From Bradyrhizobium sp. NDS-1 (lineage in GTDB: Bacteria > Pseudomonadota > Alphaproteobacteria > Rhizobiales > Xanthobacteraceae), in assembly GCF_032918005.1 (NCBI RefSeq), contig NZ_CP136628.1:434001-498000 (forward strand): DNA of 64,000 nt, given 5' to 3'. The notes below the pieces were generated by a model. That model searched no databases and had not been told where the DNA came from. It worked only from the letters and a program-made list of their open reading frames with translations. Positions 1 through 9,023 of the stretch are shown here, piece by piece. Position 1 is the first letter of the stretch. Each line of letters opens with the position of its first letter. The translations under genes and the position numbers were made by a program.

Positions 1-100
1 AATCCGTTCAATTCGGCGTTGCGGGCTTGTCCAGCGCGCCCACGTCATTAAAACGGCCGCTAGCGACTCGATTTGCCGGTTTCCTGACGCTCTCTCTGCC

Positions 101-179
101 GTCATTGCGAGCACAGCGAAGCAATCCAGACTGCCGCCGCGGAAAGAGTCTGGATTGCTTCGCTGCGCTCGCAACGACG
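101..179. repeat. Palindromic intergenic repeat (REP-like), family A
   Basis: Long imperfect inverted repeat. GTCATTGCGAGC...GAAGCAATCCAGA on the left is mirrored by TCTGGATTGCTTCGC...GCTCGCAACGAC on the right, around a 15-20 nt GC-rich centre. It ends just before the start of the downstream transporter gene. The short reading frames across it come only from the repeat. I recognise this palindrome type from Bradyrhizobium intergenic regions; that is recall, not a search. Confidence 0.75.
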
Positions 180-189
180 ACCCCCGACA

Positions 190-1113
190 GTGCAATCAAT
201 GCCCTTCTTCAAATCTCTCTCCGCCTATGACGATCGCTCCGCGCGCCTGGCCGGCATCGGGCTCATGGTGCTGTCGATCTTCATGTTCTCGTTCGGCGAC
301 GCCATGGGCAAATTCCTGGTCGGGACCTATTCGGTGGGACAGCTCCTGTTTCTGCGCGCCTGGGCGGCGCTGCTGCTGCTGTCGCCGCTGATCTGGAAGC
401 AGCGTCACCAGTTCCTGCATCTGGAGCGGCCGCGCCTGCAATTCGTTCGCGTCGTGCTCTCGACGCTGGAAGTGGCGGCCTTCTTCCTTGCGACCGTTTA
501 CCTGCCGCTGGCCGACGTCATCACCTATTATCTCGCCGGGCCCATCTTCGTCACCGCGATGTCGGCGATCTTCCTGGGCGAGAAGGTCGGCTGGCGGCGC
601 TGGACCGCGATCCTGATCGGCTTCTGCGGCGTCTTGATCGCGCTGCGGCCGTCGGCGCAGACCGTCAGCCTGCCGGCCCTGATCGCGCTCGGCGGCAGCC
701 TGTCATTCGCGACGTTGATGCTGATCACGCGCAGCCTGCGCAAGACGCCCGACATCGTGATGGCGTCCTCGCAATTCGTCGGAACGTTTTCGCTGGGTGC
801 GGTGCTGTCGGCGTTTCACTGGGTGCCGCCGACATCGGGCAGCCTCGTGATCTTCGCCGCCGCAGGGCTCGTTTCCGTCACGGCGTTGTTCTGCGTCAAC
901 CGGTCGCTGAAGCTCGCGCCGGCGAGCGTGGTGGTGCCCTATCAATATTCGATGATCGTCTGGGCCGTGATCTTCGGCTTCGTCGTGTTCGGCGACGTGC
1001 CGTCCATGGCGACGCTGATCGGCGCCGCCATCATCATCGGCGCCGGGTTCTACATCTATCTGCGCGAGCGGGATTTGGGGCGCGCGCCTGCGGACGTGAA
1101 TCCGCCGGCGTAG
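190..1113 (+). CDS. DMT-superfamily (EamA) inner-membrane transporter
   Basis: A 307-residue, highly hydrophobic protein with about ten predicted membrane segments in two halves of five, the EamA drug/metabolite transporter plan. The second half starts near LITRSLRKTPDIVMAS, and the conserved glycine-rich pattern (ADVITYYLAGPIFVTAMSAI, then FLGEKVGWRR) lies in the first. The family exports amino acids, nucleosides or other metabolites; substrate cannot be inferred. The start may be GTG at 190 or ATG at 199. Neither has a strong Shine-Dalgarno because the REP palindrome abuts the gene. The gene is monocistronic, followed by another REP element. A second, less related EamA protein lies at 14486-15346. 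Confidence 0.85.
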   Translation: MQSMPFFKSLSAYDDRSARLAGIGLMVLSIFMFSFGDAMGKFLVGTYSVGQLLFLRAWAALLLLSPLIWKQRHQFLHLERPRLQFVRVVLSTLEVAAFFLATVYLPLADVITYYLAGPIFVTAMSAIFLGEKVGWRRWTAILIGFCGVLIALRPSAQTVSLPALIALGGSLSFATLMLITRSLRKTPDIVMASSQFVGTFSLGAVLSAFHWVPPTSGSLVIFAAAGLVSVTALFCVNRSLKLAPASVVVPYQYSMIVWAVIFGFVVFGDVPSMATLIGAAIIIGAGFYIYLRERDLGRAPADVNPPA

Positions 1114-1124
1114 CCCCACCCCCG

Positions 1125-1259
1125 CTGTCGTCCCGGACAAGCGAAGCGCAGATCCGGGACCCATACCCACAGGGAGAGGTTTTGCGAAGACTCGGGGTGG
1201 GAGTTTTGCCTCACACGCCGCCCTGTGGTTATGGGTCCCTGCGTTCGCAGGGACGACAG
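1125..1259. repeat. Palindromic intergenic repeat, family B (copy 1)
   Basis: Bounded by CTGTCGTCCC (1125-1134) and its exact inverse GGGACGACAG (1250-1259). Inside is the phrase GATCCGGGACCCATA followed by CCACAGGGAG, then a GGGTCCCTGCGTTCGCAGGG hairpin. Closely similar copies occur at 43921-44074 and 48906-49106. Placed between two convergent genes. Confidence 0.75.
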
Positions 1260-1283
1260 TTGTGAATGTCGCGGCGCCTTCGC

Positions 1284-1877
1284 CTACCGCACCCGCCGCG
1301 CGCTGCTCCAGCTCTTCAGCGAGGCCCACACCCCGCGCGACAGGCGGAAGCAGTCGACCGGCGTCGACGAGCCCAGCGCCAGGAAGCGGTGCAGCTGCAC
1401 GCCGCTCCACTGGAAGCCGCACTTCTCCAGCACCTTGCGCGAGGCCGGGTTGGTGACGCGCGCGCCGGCATGGAGATGCTCGTCCTCGAACTCCTCGAAG
1501 AAGAAGTCGATCGCGCCGCGCGCGGCCTCGGTGGCGAAGCCCTGGCCCCAATGCTCGACGCCGAGCCAATAGCCGAGCTCGGCATCGCCGGGCCTTGAGC
1601 AGTCGATGCCGACCATGCCGACCGGCCCGGTGTCGTGCTCGATCAGGAACACGGTTTCGCTGCCGAGCGCGGCGGTGGCGCGGACGAATTCGACGGCGTC
1701 GTCCTGCGAATAGGGATGCGGCAGGCGGCGGGTGTTTTCCGCGACGCGGCGGTCGTTGGCGAGCCGGGCGATGGTCCTGACGTCGGCAAGCGTCGGCCGC
1801 CGCAAGGTCAGCCGCTCCGTGGCGACGACGCTGGGTCTCGCCTCGGCCAAGGTCACGCTCGAGAAATCCTGCAACAT
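1284..1877 (-). CDS. GNAT N-acetyltransferase, RimJ/RimL type
   Basis: About 197 residues. The fold signature is clear: RLTLRRPTLADV at the N-terminus, a GMVGID strand, then GYWLGVEHWGQGFATEA, which carries the acetyl-CoA pyrophosphate-binding loop (WGQGFA), and NPASRKVLEKCGF near the end. RimJ/RimL-type enzymes acetylate protein N-termini or small amines; the target here is unknown. ATG at 1877 is preferred because GGAG lies six bases upstream. A GTG at 1898 in the same frame has no visible ribosome-binding site. It follows the rplU-rpmA operon on the same strand but is separated from it by a strong terminator, so it probably has its own promoter between 1878 and 1925. Confidence 0.85.
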   Translation of the reverse strand: MLQDFSSVTLAEARPSVVATERLTLRRPTLADVRTIARLANDRRVAENTRRLPHPYSQDDAVEFVRATAALGSETVFLIEHDTGPVGMVGIDCSRPGDAELGYWLGVEHWGQGFATEAARGAIDFFFEEFEDEHLHAGARVTNPASRKVLEKCGFQWSGVQLHRFLALGSSTPVDCFRLSRGVWASLKSWSSARRVR

Positions 1878-1920
1878 GTCCGGCTCCGTGAAAGTCACTA
1901 AGTCAAAGTGAGCAAGTCAA

Positions 1921-1953
1921 AAGAAAAGGGGAGGCCGGTTTCCCGCCTCCCCT
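1921..1953 (-). terminator. Rho-independent terminator of rplU-rpmA
   Basis: Read on the minus strand: AGGGGAGGC, a nine-base loop, GCCTCCCCT, then a T-rich run (TTTCTTTT). The 9-bp stem is perfect (1927-1935 with 1945-1953). It lies about 70 bases after the rpmA stop codon, so it should end the ribosomal-protein transcript. Confidence 0.85.
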
Positions 1954-2025
1954 GGAGCCTTCGATCTCGATGATCTGGACTCCGCCGGTTCAGTGGGACC
2001 GGCGGACTCCAATTTGATCCACCGT

Positions 2026-2295
2026 CTATTCAGCAGCCTCTGCGATCGGGAGTACCGATACGAAAGTGCGGCCGTTGGCTTTGGCCTGGAACGTGACACG
2101 ACCCTCGATCTTGGCGAACAGAGTGTGGTCCGTGCCCATGCCGACATTAAGGCCGGGGTGCCAGGTGGTGCCGCGCTGACGCGCAATGATGTTGCCGGGA
2201 ATCACAACTTCCCCGCCGAACGCCTTGATACCGAGGCGCTTGCCCTTGGAATCGCGTCCGTTGCGCGATGAACCGCCTGCTTTTTTGTGAGCCAT
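2026..2295 (-). CDS. rpmA: 50S ribosomal protein L27
   Basis: 89 residues beginning [22 protein letters not shown], the invariant L27 N-terminus, which reaches the peptidyl-transferase centre. The protein continues with [20 protein letters not shown] and GRVTF, all canonical. No N-terminal extension of the type cleaved in Firmicutes is present. It is the second gene of the rplU-rpmA operon, about 100 bases after rplU, and a perfect hairpin terminator follows. The usual downstream partner obgE is not adjacent here; an acetyltransferase gene takes that place. Confidence 0.98.
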   Translation of the reverse strand: MAHKKAGGSSRNGRDSKGKRLGIKAFGGEVVIPGNIIARQRGTTWHPGLNVGMGTDHTLFAKIEGRVTFQAKANGRTFVSVLPIAEAAE

Positions 2296-2398
2296 GGCCC
2301 GTCTCCGAAATCCTGCGTATGTCTAGATCAATTCCTTGACGGAATCATTTCAAAATTTCTCACGCATCAATTCGTGAATTGGCGTGATCGATTTTGCG

Positions 2399-2785
2399 TT
2401 ACTCGGCGGCTTCCGCTGCCGGCTCCTTCGCCACCTTCTCCCGCTTCGGACGCGGTCCCTTGGTGGGCTTGGCGCCGTCGGTCAGGATCTCGCTGATGCG
2501 CAAGACCGTGATCTCGTCGCGATAGCCGCGCTTGCGGCGCGAATTCTTGCGGCGGCGCTTCTTGAACGCGATGACCTTGGGGCCGCGCTTGTGATCGAGC
2601 ACCTCGACCGCGACGGACGCGCCTGCGACCGTCGGAACGCCCAGCACCGGCGTGTCGCCGCCGACCACCAGCACGTCATTCAACTGCATGATCGAGCCGA
2701 CTTCGCCTTCGATCTTGCCTACTTCGAGAACATCATCCGGCTCGACGCGGTATTGCTTGCCGCCGGTTTTGATGACTGCGAACAT
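2399..2785 (-). CDS. rplU: 50S ribosomal protein L21
   Basis: 128 residues starting [30 protein letters not shown], the L21 signature. The RNA-binding loop [22 protein letters not shown] follows, then an alphaproteobacterial C-terminal tail rich in Lys, Pro, Glu and Ala ([23 protein letters not shown]). First gene of the operon with rpmA. In the 5' leader a CCGGCC...GGCCGG stem (2809-2838) sits about 25 bases before the start codon. It could be an autoregulatory leader structure, but this is untested and the loop is long (18 nt). Confidence 0.98.
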   Translation of the reverse strand: MFAVIKTGGKQYRVEPDDVLEVGKIEGEVGSIMQLNDVLVVGGDTPVLGVPTVAGASVAVEVLDHKRGPKVIAFKKRRRKNSRRKRGYRDEITVLRISEILTDGAKPTKGPRPKREKVAKEPAAEAAE

Positions 2786-3107
2786 CGTTTTTTCTCCGTG
2801 TTCAATCCCGGCCTCGCGACTGTCATGTCGGGGCCGGCTTTTTGCCAGTCGCTATGGGTTTATGCGAGTTTTGTGCGGGCGGGAGTTATCCCATTGAAAA
2901 CCCACGCAAAAACAAGCGGCGCGAGAAACGCCCCGCGCCGGCTGTGGGACTTATAGCCGCCGCCCGCGCCAAGTCAAGGAAAACTGCCGGAATTTGAAGG
3001 ATTTGGCCCGTCTTCCGGCCCGCAGCCAAATCTCTGACGGCTTTGCAACAAACCGGTTCCCAGCCCGTTGTCAGGGCCGGAACAGGTCAGCGGGCAAGGG
3101 CTCTTCA

Positions 3108-4241
3108 ATGGCAACGGACGAACTGGTCAAGACGACGACGGGCATCGCTCATCACGGCGCCGAGCGGCTGCCGTCGGTGGACGTCGACGGCTTCAACATC
3201 GAGATAAAGGACGAGGACGGCTTCCTCGGCGATCGCGCCAGCAGGGGCGCCTTCCGCGACATCCTCGACCGCTGGCGCAAGCCGCTGCGCAAAACAGGCG
3301 AGGACCCGTTCGGCAAGGAGCCCTCGGAGAGCATCAGCAAGAAGACGCTGGACGCCATCCTCATCGGCGACGACGTCGAGGCCTCCGCGGTGGTGCACAG
3401 CGCCATCGAGGACTTTGCGCAGGAGCTTGCTTACGTCACCCGGCGCTTCCTCAAGACAAAGGCCTGGGCCAAGACCGAGCGCATCGTCGTCGGCGGTGGC
3501 TTTCGCGATTCCCGGCTCGGCGAGCTCGCGATCGCGCGCACCGAGATCATCCTGAAATCCGAAGATTTCAAGATCGACCTGCAGCCGATCCGCCATCATC
3601 CGGATGAAGCCGGCCTGGTCGGCGCGCTGCATCTGGCGCCCTCCTGGATCTTCGAGGCCCATGACAGCATCTTGGCCGTCGACATCGGCGGCACCAACAT
3701 CCGCTGCGGCCTGGTGGAAACCGGCTGGAAGAAGGCAAAAGACCTGTCGAAAGCCAAGGTCGTGAATTCGGAATTGTGGCGTCATGCCGACGACGAGCCG
3801 ACGCGCGAAGGCGCGGTGAAGCGTCTGATCAAGATGCTGAAGGGGCTGATCACGGAGGCGGAAAAAGAGGGCTACAAGCTCGCACCCTTCATTGGCATCG
3901 CCTGCCCGGGCGTGATCAATGCGGACGGCTCGATCGAGAAGGGCGCGCAGAATCTTCCCGGCAATTGGGAGAGCAGCAAGTTCAACCTGCCGGCGAGCCT
4001 GCTCGAGGGCATTCCGCAGATCGGCGATCATGACACCGCGATCCTGATGCACAATGACGGCGTGGTTCAGGGGCTGTCCGAAGTGCCGTTCATGCAGGAC
4101 GTCGATCGCTGGGGCGTGCTCACCATCGGCACCGGCCTCGGCAATGCCCGCTTCACCAACCGCCGCAAGGAGAACGGCAAGGACAAGGACTCGGCGGACA
4201 ACGGGAAGAAAAAGGACAAGGACAGCAAGAAGGGCGACTGA
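3108..4241 (+). CDS. ROK-family (sugar kinase/ASKHA fold) protein
   Basis: 377 residues from ATG 3108, with an AAGGG element about ten bases upstream; the frame is open further 5' but without signals. After an N-terminal region of about 185 residues comes the phosphate-binding loop ILAVDIGGTNIRCG (Asp192), then PFIGIACPGVIN and LMHNDGVVQGLSE, whose Asn316-Asp317 matches the ROK catalytic Asp position, and GVLTIGTGLGNA. The zinc-binding CxCGxxGCxE motif of many ROK proteins is absent. ROK members are glucokinases or sugar-responsive repressors. No helix-turn-helix is seen, so a kinase-like role is more likely, substrate unknown. The last 25 residues are a Lys/Asp-rich low-complexity tail. Monocistronic and divergent from rplU. 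Confidence 0.8.
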   Translation: MATDELVKTTTGIAHHGAERLPSVDVDGFNIEIKDEDGFLGDRASRGAFRDILDRWRKPLRKTGEDPFGKEPSESISKKTLDAILIGDDVEASAVVHSAIEDFAQELAYVTRRFLKTKAWAKTERIVVGGGFRDSRLGELAIARTEIILKSEDFKIDLQPIRHHPDEAGLVGALHLAPSWIFEAHDSILAVDIGGTNIRCGLVETGWKKAKDLSKAKVVNSELWRHADDEPTREGAVKRLIKMLKGLITEAEKEGYKLAPFIGIACPGVINADGSIEKGAQNLPGNWESSKFNLPASLLEGIPQIGDHDTAILMHNDGVVQGLSEVPFMQDVDRWGVLTIGTGLGNARFTNRRKENGKDKDSADNGKKKDKDSKKGD

Positions 4242-4513
4242 AGCGGCCAAGCCGAACGAGGGTCGCGGCGGCCGTTCACCTCTCCCGACGGGAGAGGCCG
4301 AATGGCATCGAGAGATGCCGTTCGGGTGAGGGGTTGCGGTCCCCAGCTCGTTATGCCCTCCGGTGTAACCGGAGCGGGCGCCCGAGTAACCTTGACCGGT
4401 TAGGTTAAGGACCGGATTGCGTTGCGGGCCGCCCGCCGCACGCTAGGGTCGAATCGTCGCCTCACCTGGCCTGCGAAGCCGCCCTTCCTGGTCAGCGTTT
4501 CAATGAGCGGCAC

Positions 4514-4556
4514 GGGACCGCCAGTATTTACCGCGTCTGGCGGTCCCACCCCGTTT
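4514..4556 (+). terminator. Strong hairpin with T-run, possible sRNA terminator
   Basis: GGGACCGCCAG (4514-4524) pairs perfectly with CTGGCGGTCCC (4537-4547) across a 12-base loop. ACCCCGTTTTT follows. It lies about 270 bases after the ROK gene stop, far for its terminator, so it may end an independent small transcript. Confidence 0.55.
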
Positions 4557-4627
4557 TTCGGTGCTCGAGCGGGCTCCTCAGCAAGACCCCATCGCTTCAG
4601 CAAACCATCGCGCAACGACCCGAGCCC

Positions 4628-4672
4628 CTCATCCTGAGGCCCCGCCGCAGGCGGGCGTCTCGAAGGATGGCC
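4628..4672. repeat. REP-like element, family E (copy 1)
   Basis: CTCATCCTGAGG, a CCCGCC/GGCGGG hairpin, then CGTCTCGAAGGATGG. The same element occurs inverted at 62907-62950, with a variant at 62995-63037. Confidence 0.75.
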
Positions 4673-4957
4673 GCGAGGCGAATGTCCCGCTCCATGAGCC
4701 GCAGGCGTCGCGCTCCTTCACCCGGGGAGGCCAGAGATGATTCGGCTCGGGGCGCAGCGCCTCATCCCCCACATCCCAGCCGCGAGGCCCGGCACAAATC
4801 GCGCGAAATGCAGCCGAAACCTGCCGCTCCAGCGGCTGAGGCCATAGGCCCGGCCGAAAACGGAGGTGATTTTCGCCCTCCCAGCCTTGTCTGGCCCGCC
4901 ATCCTCGCCTATTAACGCCCCCAACCACAGGGGCCCTGCCTCTACATGGCGCCTTCA

Positions 4958-5047
4958 GGAGAGGTGGCAGAGTGGTTGAATGCACCGCACTCGAAATGCG
5001 GCATAGGTGCAAGCCTATCGGGGGTTCGAATCCCTCCCTCTCCGCCA
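4958..5047 (+). tRNA. tRNA-Ser (anticodon CGA)
   Basis: A 90-base class II tRNA. Acceptor stem GGAGAGG (4958-4964) pairs with CCTCTCC (5037-5043). The anticodon stem CCGCA/TGCGG flanks loop CTCGAAA with anticodon CGA at 4992-4994. A long variable arm GGCATAGGTGCAAGCCTATC is typical of Ser tRNAs. The T arm GGGGGTTCGAATCCCTC is intact, and CCA (5045-5047) is encoded. It reads UCG serine codons. No duplicated 3' end of this tRNA is visible nearby, so there is no sign of an integrated element here. Confidence 0.97.
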
Positions 5048-5140
5048 GCAAAATTGAAAATCGCCGATAAGCACGGTGCCCTTTGATCCGAAAGGATATT
5101 TGGTGCTTTCCGAGGCCGCCGGCATTCGACCCCTGCGAGC

Positions 5141-7459
5141 TCAAGCCAACAGCAGCTTGTCCGGCGTCAGGGGCAGATCGGGGATGCGCTTGCCGGTGGC
5201 GTTGAACGCGGCATTCGCGATCGCCGCGGCGACGCCGGCGATGCCGATCTCGCCGATGCCGCGCGCGCCCATCGGCGTGCGGGGATCGGGAATATCGGTC
5301 CACAGCACGTCGATGTCGGGCACGTCGAGATGGGCCGGGATGTGATAGTCCGCGATGGACGCACTGATGATCCGACCGCTGCGCTCATCGAGCAGGGTCT
5401 CTTCCGTCAGCGCCATGCCTATTCCCATGATCATGCCGCCGCGAAACTGGCTGGCCGCCGTCTTCGGATTGAGGATGCGACCGCAATCGAACGCCCCGAC
5501 GAGACGGTCGACGCGCACTTCCCCCGTCACCTCGCTGACGCGCAATTCGCAGAAGATCGCGGACCGGCTGTGCATCGAGAATTTCAGCACCTCCAGCGGC
5601 GCCGAGCTTTCGCCGACGACGCTGATGTCGTTGCGCGCCGCCCGCTTGAGGATCGATGCGAAGCTTTCATGTCGCAACGGATCGCCGATCTTGCGCAAGC
5701 CTGCATCGGCGAATTCGATCTCGTTCGCCCGCAGGCCGGCCAGCGGCGTGTCGTTGCCGGCCAGGCGCAGCAGTTCGCCGGCGAGCTTCGTGCTCGCCGC
5801 GTTGATCGCTGCGCCGAGCGACGCCGTTTGCGACGAACCGCCCGCAAAGCTGCCGAACGGCAGGCTGGTGTCGCCGATCCGAACGGTGACGCTGTCGAGC
5901 GGTAGTCCGAGGCGATCGGCGGCGTGCTGCCGCTGCACGGTTGCCGTGCCCATGCCCATCTCGTGCGCCGCACTCGCCACGGTCGCGCGACCCTCGCCGT
6001 CGATCGTGATCCGGGCCGACATGCCCGGCATCCGCACGTAGGGAAACGAGCCTGAGGCGCATCCCAGGCCAACCAACCACTCGCCTTCCTTCCGCGAACG
6101 CGGCTTGGGCGGACGCCGCTCCCAGCCGAAGCGTTTTGCCCCGAGCTCGTAGGCCAGCATCAGATCACTCTGCGAATGCGGCGCACCGCTGACCGGATCG
6201 GAGCCGGCGATGTTGCGGCGTCTCAATTCGATCGGGTCGATCTGCAGTTCATGCGCCAGCTCGTCCATCGCACTCTCGACCGCGAACGTCCCTGGCGCCT
6301 CGCCCGGCGCGCGCATGAACGTGTTGGCGAGCAGATCCAAGTCGATGGTGTGCTGCACGATGTCGAAGCTTCGGGCGGCGTAGAGCGATCGGCTGGTCAG
6401 CGTGAACGCCTCGTCGGTCACGCTGTGCGCCGGCTTGACCGAATAGCCGTGATGAAGAATCGCCAGCAGCCGGCCGTCGCGGTCGGCCGCGAGCGCCACG
6501 CGTTGCTCGGTCTGCGAACGGCCGCCAACAAGACGCTGCATGCTGGCCCGCGACAGCACCAGCCGGACCGGCCGCTGCGCGAGTTTCGCCGCCGCGGCGC
6601 CGAGGATCTGATGATCCCATAGCGCCTTGCCGCCAAAGCCGCCGCCGACGAAGGGCGAGCTGATGAAGACCTGCGTCTCCTTGATGTCGAACACCTTCGC
6701 CAGCGATCCGGCCGTGCCGTTCAACATCTGCGTGGCGTCATGCACGATCAGCCGGTCACCGTCCCAACGGATGGTTGCAGCATGGGGTTCGATGGGGCTG
6801 TGAGTTTCCCAGGGCGTGCGATAGACGACGTCTATGACCGCGGCTGCTGTCCTGAATGCGGTTTCCGAATCGCCCTTTTTCAGCCGGTTGCGCTCGATCA
6901 TCAACGAATCCGGCGTGCGGGCATTCGCCTTGCCGGCCTCGAACTCCGTCCGCGCAGCGGCCGCTTCATAGCGGACGACGACCAGCGACGCGGCGAAGTT
7001 CGCCTGCTCCTGCGTCTCTGCAAGCACGACGGCCACCGTCTGGCCGTTCCAGCGGATCTCCGCGTCCTGCATCACCGGCAGGATGTTGTTGCCGGCGGCT
7101 TTCAGATTCGTCAGGCCGAGCGGCGGCGGCGGCGCCATTTTCGGAGCATTGCGATGGGTCATCACCAGCGCCACGCCCTCCGCCGCCTCGGCGGCTGCGA
7201 CCTCGAGCTCGGCAATGCGCCCGCGCGCAATCGTGGAGTGGACGAAAGCCGCATAGAGCAGCCCGTCCATGGGAACTTCCGCCGCGAAGCGCGCGGCGCC
7301 CTTGACCTTCTCGGGGCCGTCGACGCGTGACTGCTGTGTCCCGAGGTTGACGCGCTTGTCGATCAGCGGATCCGGCGTGCCGCCCGGCAACCAGCTGCCG
7401 GGAACGTAGCCCATCGCGGCGCGGACGCCGCCGACGATCGCATTCTGCAGCTTGCTCAT
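5141..7459 (-). CDS. paoC: Molybdenum-cofactor subunit of PaoABC-type aldehyde oxidoreductase
   Basis: 772 residues, the large catalytic subunit of a three-subunit xanthine-oxidase-family enzyme. Motifs: GVALVMTHRNAP in the hammerhead domain, FVGGGFGGKALWDHQ, MRAPGEAPGTFAVESAMDELAHELQIDPIELR, and near the end MGARGIGEIGIAG, which carries the catalytic Glu. The RAPGEA phrase and the partner with extra cysteines point to the PaoC (YagR) branch, which oxidises a broad range of aldehydes with bis-MPT-cytosine cofactor. ATG at 7459 overlaps the stop of the FAD gene by four bases. The frame runs 180 bases further upstream, but only inside that gene. No XdhC/PaoD maturation gene follows in the window. 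Confidence 0.9.
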   Translation of the reverse strand: MSKLQNAIVGGVRAAMGYVPGSWLPGGTPDPLIDKRVNLGTQQSRVDGPEKVKGAARFAAEVPMDGLLYAAFVHSTIARGRIAELEVAAAEAAEGVALVMTHRNAPKMAPPPPLGLTNLKAAGNNILPVMQDAEIRWNGQTVAVVLAETQEQANFAASLVVVRYEAAAARTEFEAGKANARTPDSLMIERNRLKKGDSETAFRTAAAVIDVVYRTPWETHSPIEPHAATIRWDGDRLIVHDATQMLNGTAGSLAKVFDIKETQVFISSPFVGGGFGGKALWDHQILGAAAAKLAQRPVRLVLSRASMQRLVGGRSQTEQRVALAADRDGRLLAILHHGYSVKPAHSVTDEAFTLTSRSLYAARSFDIVQHTIDLDLLANTFMRAPGEAPGTFAVESAMDELAHELQIDPIELRRRNIAGSDPVSGAPHSQSDLMLAYELGAKRFGWERRPPKPRSRKEGEWLVGLGCASGSFPYVRMPGMSARITIDGEGRATVASAAHEMGMGTATVQRQHAADRLGLPLDSVTVRIGDTSLPFGSFAGGSSQTASLGAAINAASTKLAGELLRLAGNDTPLAGLRANEIEFADAGLRKIGDPLRHESFASILKRAARNDISVVGESSAPLEVLKFSMHSRSAIFCELRVSEVTGEVRVDRLVGAFDCGRILNPKTAASQFRGGMIMGIGMALTEETLLDERSGRIISASIADYHIPAHLDVPDIDVLWTDIPDPRTPMGARGIGEIGIAGVAAAIANAAFNATGKRIPDLPLTPDKLLLA

Positions 7460-8438
7460 GCGTCCGCTCCCGTCAGCTGGGCGAGCACGGCTACGATGGT
7501 CCGCTTCGCGAGTTCGACCTTGAAGGCGTTGCCGTCGAATGGGCTGGCGGCCGCCAGTTCGGCATCGGCCGCTGCACGAAAGCGATCCGGCGTCGGCGCC
7601 TCGCCCAGCAGCATTTTCTCGGCCTGCCGCGCGCGCCACGGCTTGGCGGCGACGCCGCCGAGCGCGATCCGGACATCCCCAATCTTTCCGTCGACGACGT
7701 CCACGCCGGCTGCGACCGATATCAGCGCGAAGGCGTAGCTCGAACGATCGCGCACCTTGCGATAGGTGGAATGCGCGGCCGCCGGGCCTGGCGTGAGCTC
7801 GATCGCGGTGATCAGTTCGCCGGGATGCAGGATGGTCTCGATCTCAGGCGTCTCGCCCGGCAAGCGATGGAAATCGGTCAGGGGCACGCTGCGCTCGCCT
7901 CCACGGCCGGCGAGATGAACCGTCGCATCGAGTGCCGCAAGCGCGACGCACATGTCCGATGGATGGGTCGCGATACAATGCGGCGATGCGCCGAGGATCG
8001 CGTGATAGCGGTTGAAGCCGCCGATGGCGTCGCAGCCGGCATGCTGCTCGCGCTTGTTACAGCGCGAGCCCGCCGCGTCGTAGAAATAGGCGCACCGCGT
8101 ACGCTGAAGGATGTTGCCCCCGACCGTCGCCATGTTGCGGATCTGCGCGGAGGCTCCGGCCAGCAGCGCGCGCGACAGCATCGGATAGCGCGCACGCACG
8201 GCGGGATGGGCAGCCAGCGCGCTGTTGCGCACCGCCGCGCCGATCTTGAGGCCGCCGTCCGGTCGTTCGATGATCTCGGCCGGCAGGCGCGAGACATCGA
8301 CCAGCGCCTGGGGCGCCTCGATATTCTGCCGCATCAGATCGACGAGATTGGTGCCGCCACCGAGGTAGCGGACGGGTGCCGCGGCCGCGGCGGACAGGGC
8401 CGCAGCCTGATCGGCGACGCGCTGATAGGCGAAGGTTC

Positions 8439-8442
<4 letters not shown>
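7456..8442 (-). CDS. paoB: FAD / [4Fe-4S] subunit of PaoABC-type aldehyde oxidoreductase
   Basis: 328 residues. The FAD-binding PCMH fold shows YLGGGTNLVDLM and IRNMATVGGNILQRTRC. Four cysteines, at residues 117, 128, 137 and 156 (RTRCAYFYDAAGSRCNKREQ, then GCDAI and PHCIA), fall in the insert that holds an extra [4Fe-4S] cluster in PaoB-type subunits. Ordinary XDH FAD subunits lack it. It passes electrons from the 2Fe-2S clusters to FAD. ATGA overlaps join it to both neighbours (7456-7459 and 8439-8442), implying strict translational coupling and equal synthesis of the three subunits. Confidence 0.9.
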
Positions 8443-8948
<506 letters not shown>

Positions 8949-9002
8949 GGACGCCTCCATCTCTGGGCCGAACTTTCCTCAAGCTCTGGCAGCATCACCA
9001 AG

Positions 9003-9023
9003 ATAATACGAATTTCGTACTAT
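9003..9023. promoter_or_regulatory. Palindromic operator, likely MarR site, upstream of paoABC
   Basis: On the plus strand, arms ATAATACGA (9003-9011) and TCGTACTAT (9015-9023) surround ATT. They match as inverted repeats with one mismatch; the core TACGA/TCGTA is perfect. It sits directly between the marR stop codon and paoA. Its size and AT-rich dyad fit MarR-family operators; the link to this MarR is inference from position. Confidence 0.65.

Larger units (their letters stand above)
4242..4957. other. Gene-free stretch between ROK gene and tRNA-Ser
   Basis: About 700 bases with no convincing protein gene. It contains an 8-bp dyad CCTTGACC/GGTTAAGG (4390-4410), a strong hairpin with a T-run (4514-4556) and a REP copy (4628-4672). 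The reading frames across the 3' part come from the REP copy and the antisense of the tRNA. The dyad-to-hairpin stretch, about 4380-4556, has the architecture of a small RNA transcription unit, but I do not recognise a family. Confidence 0.5.

Noticed and set aside
8..199. Minus-strand 63-codon frame at the window start
   Set aside because: It is a translation of the family-A palindrome (SGLLRCARND), with no ribosome site.
4958..5047. tRNA-Ser as integration site of a genomic island
   Set aside because: No integrase, no repeat of the tRNA 3' end, and the neighbouring genes look like ordinary chromosome.
4629..5303. Minus-strand 224-codon frame containing GFEPPIGLHLCRISSAV
   Set aside because: This is the antisense translation of tRNA-Ser(CGA) plus flanking REP and paoC sequence, a well-known spurious protein.
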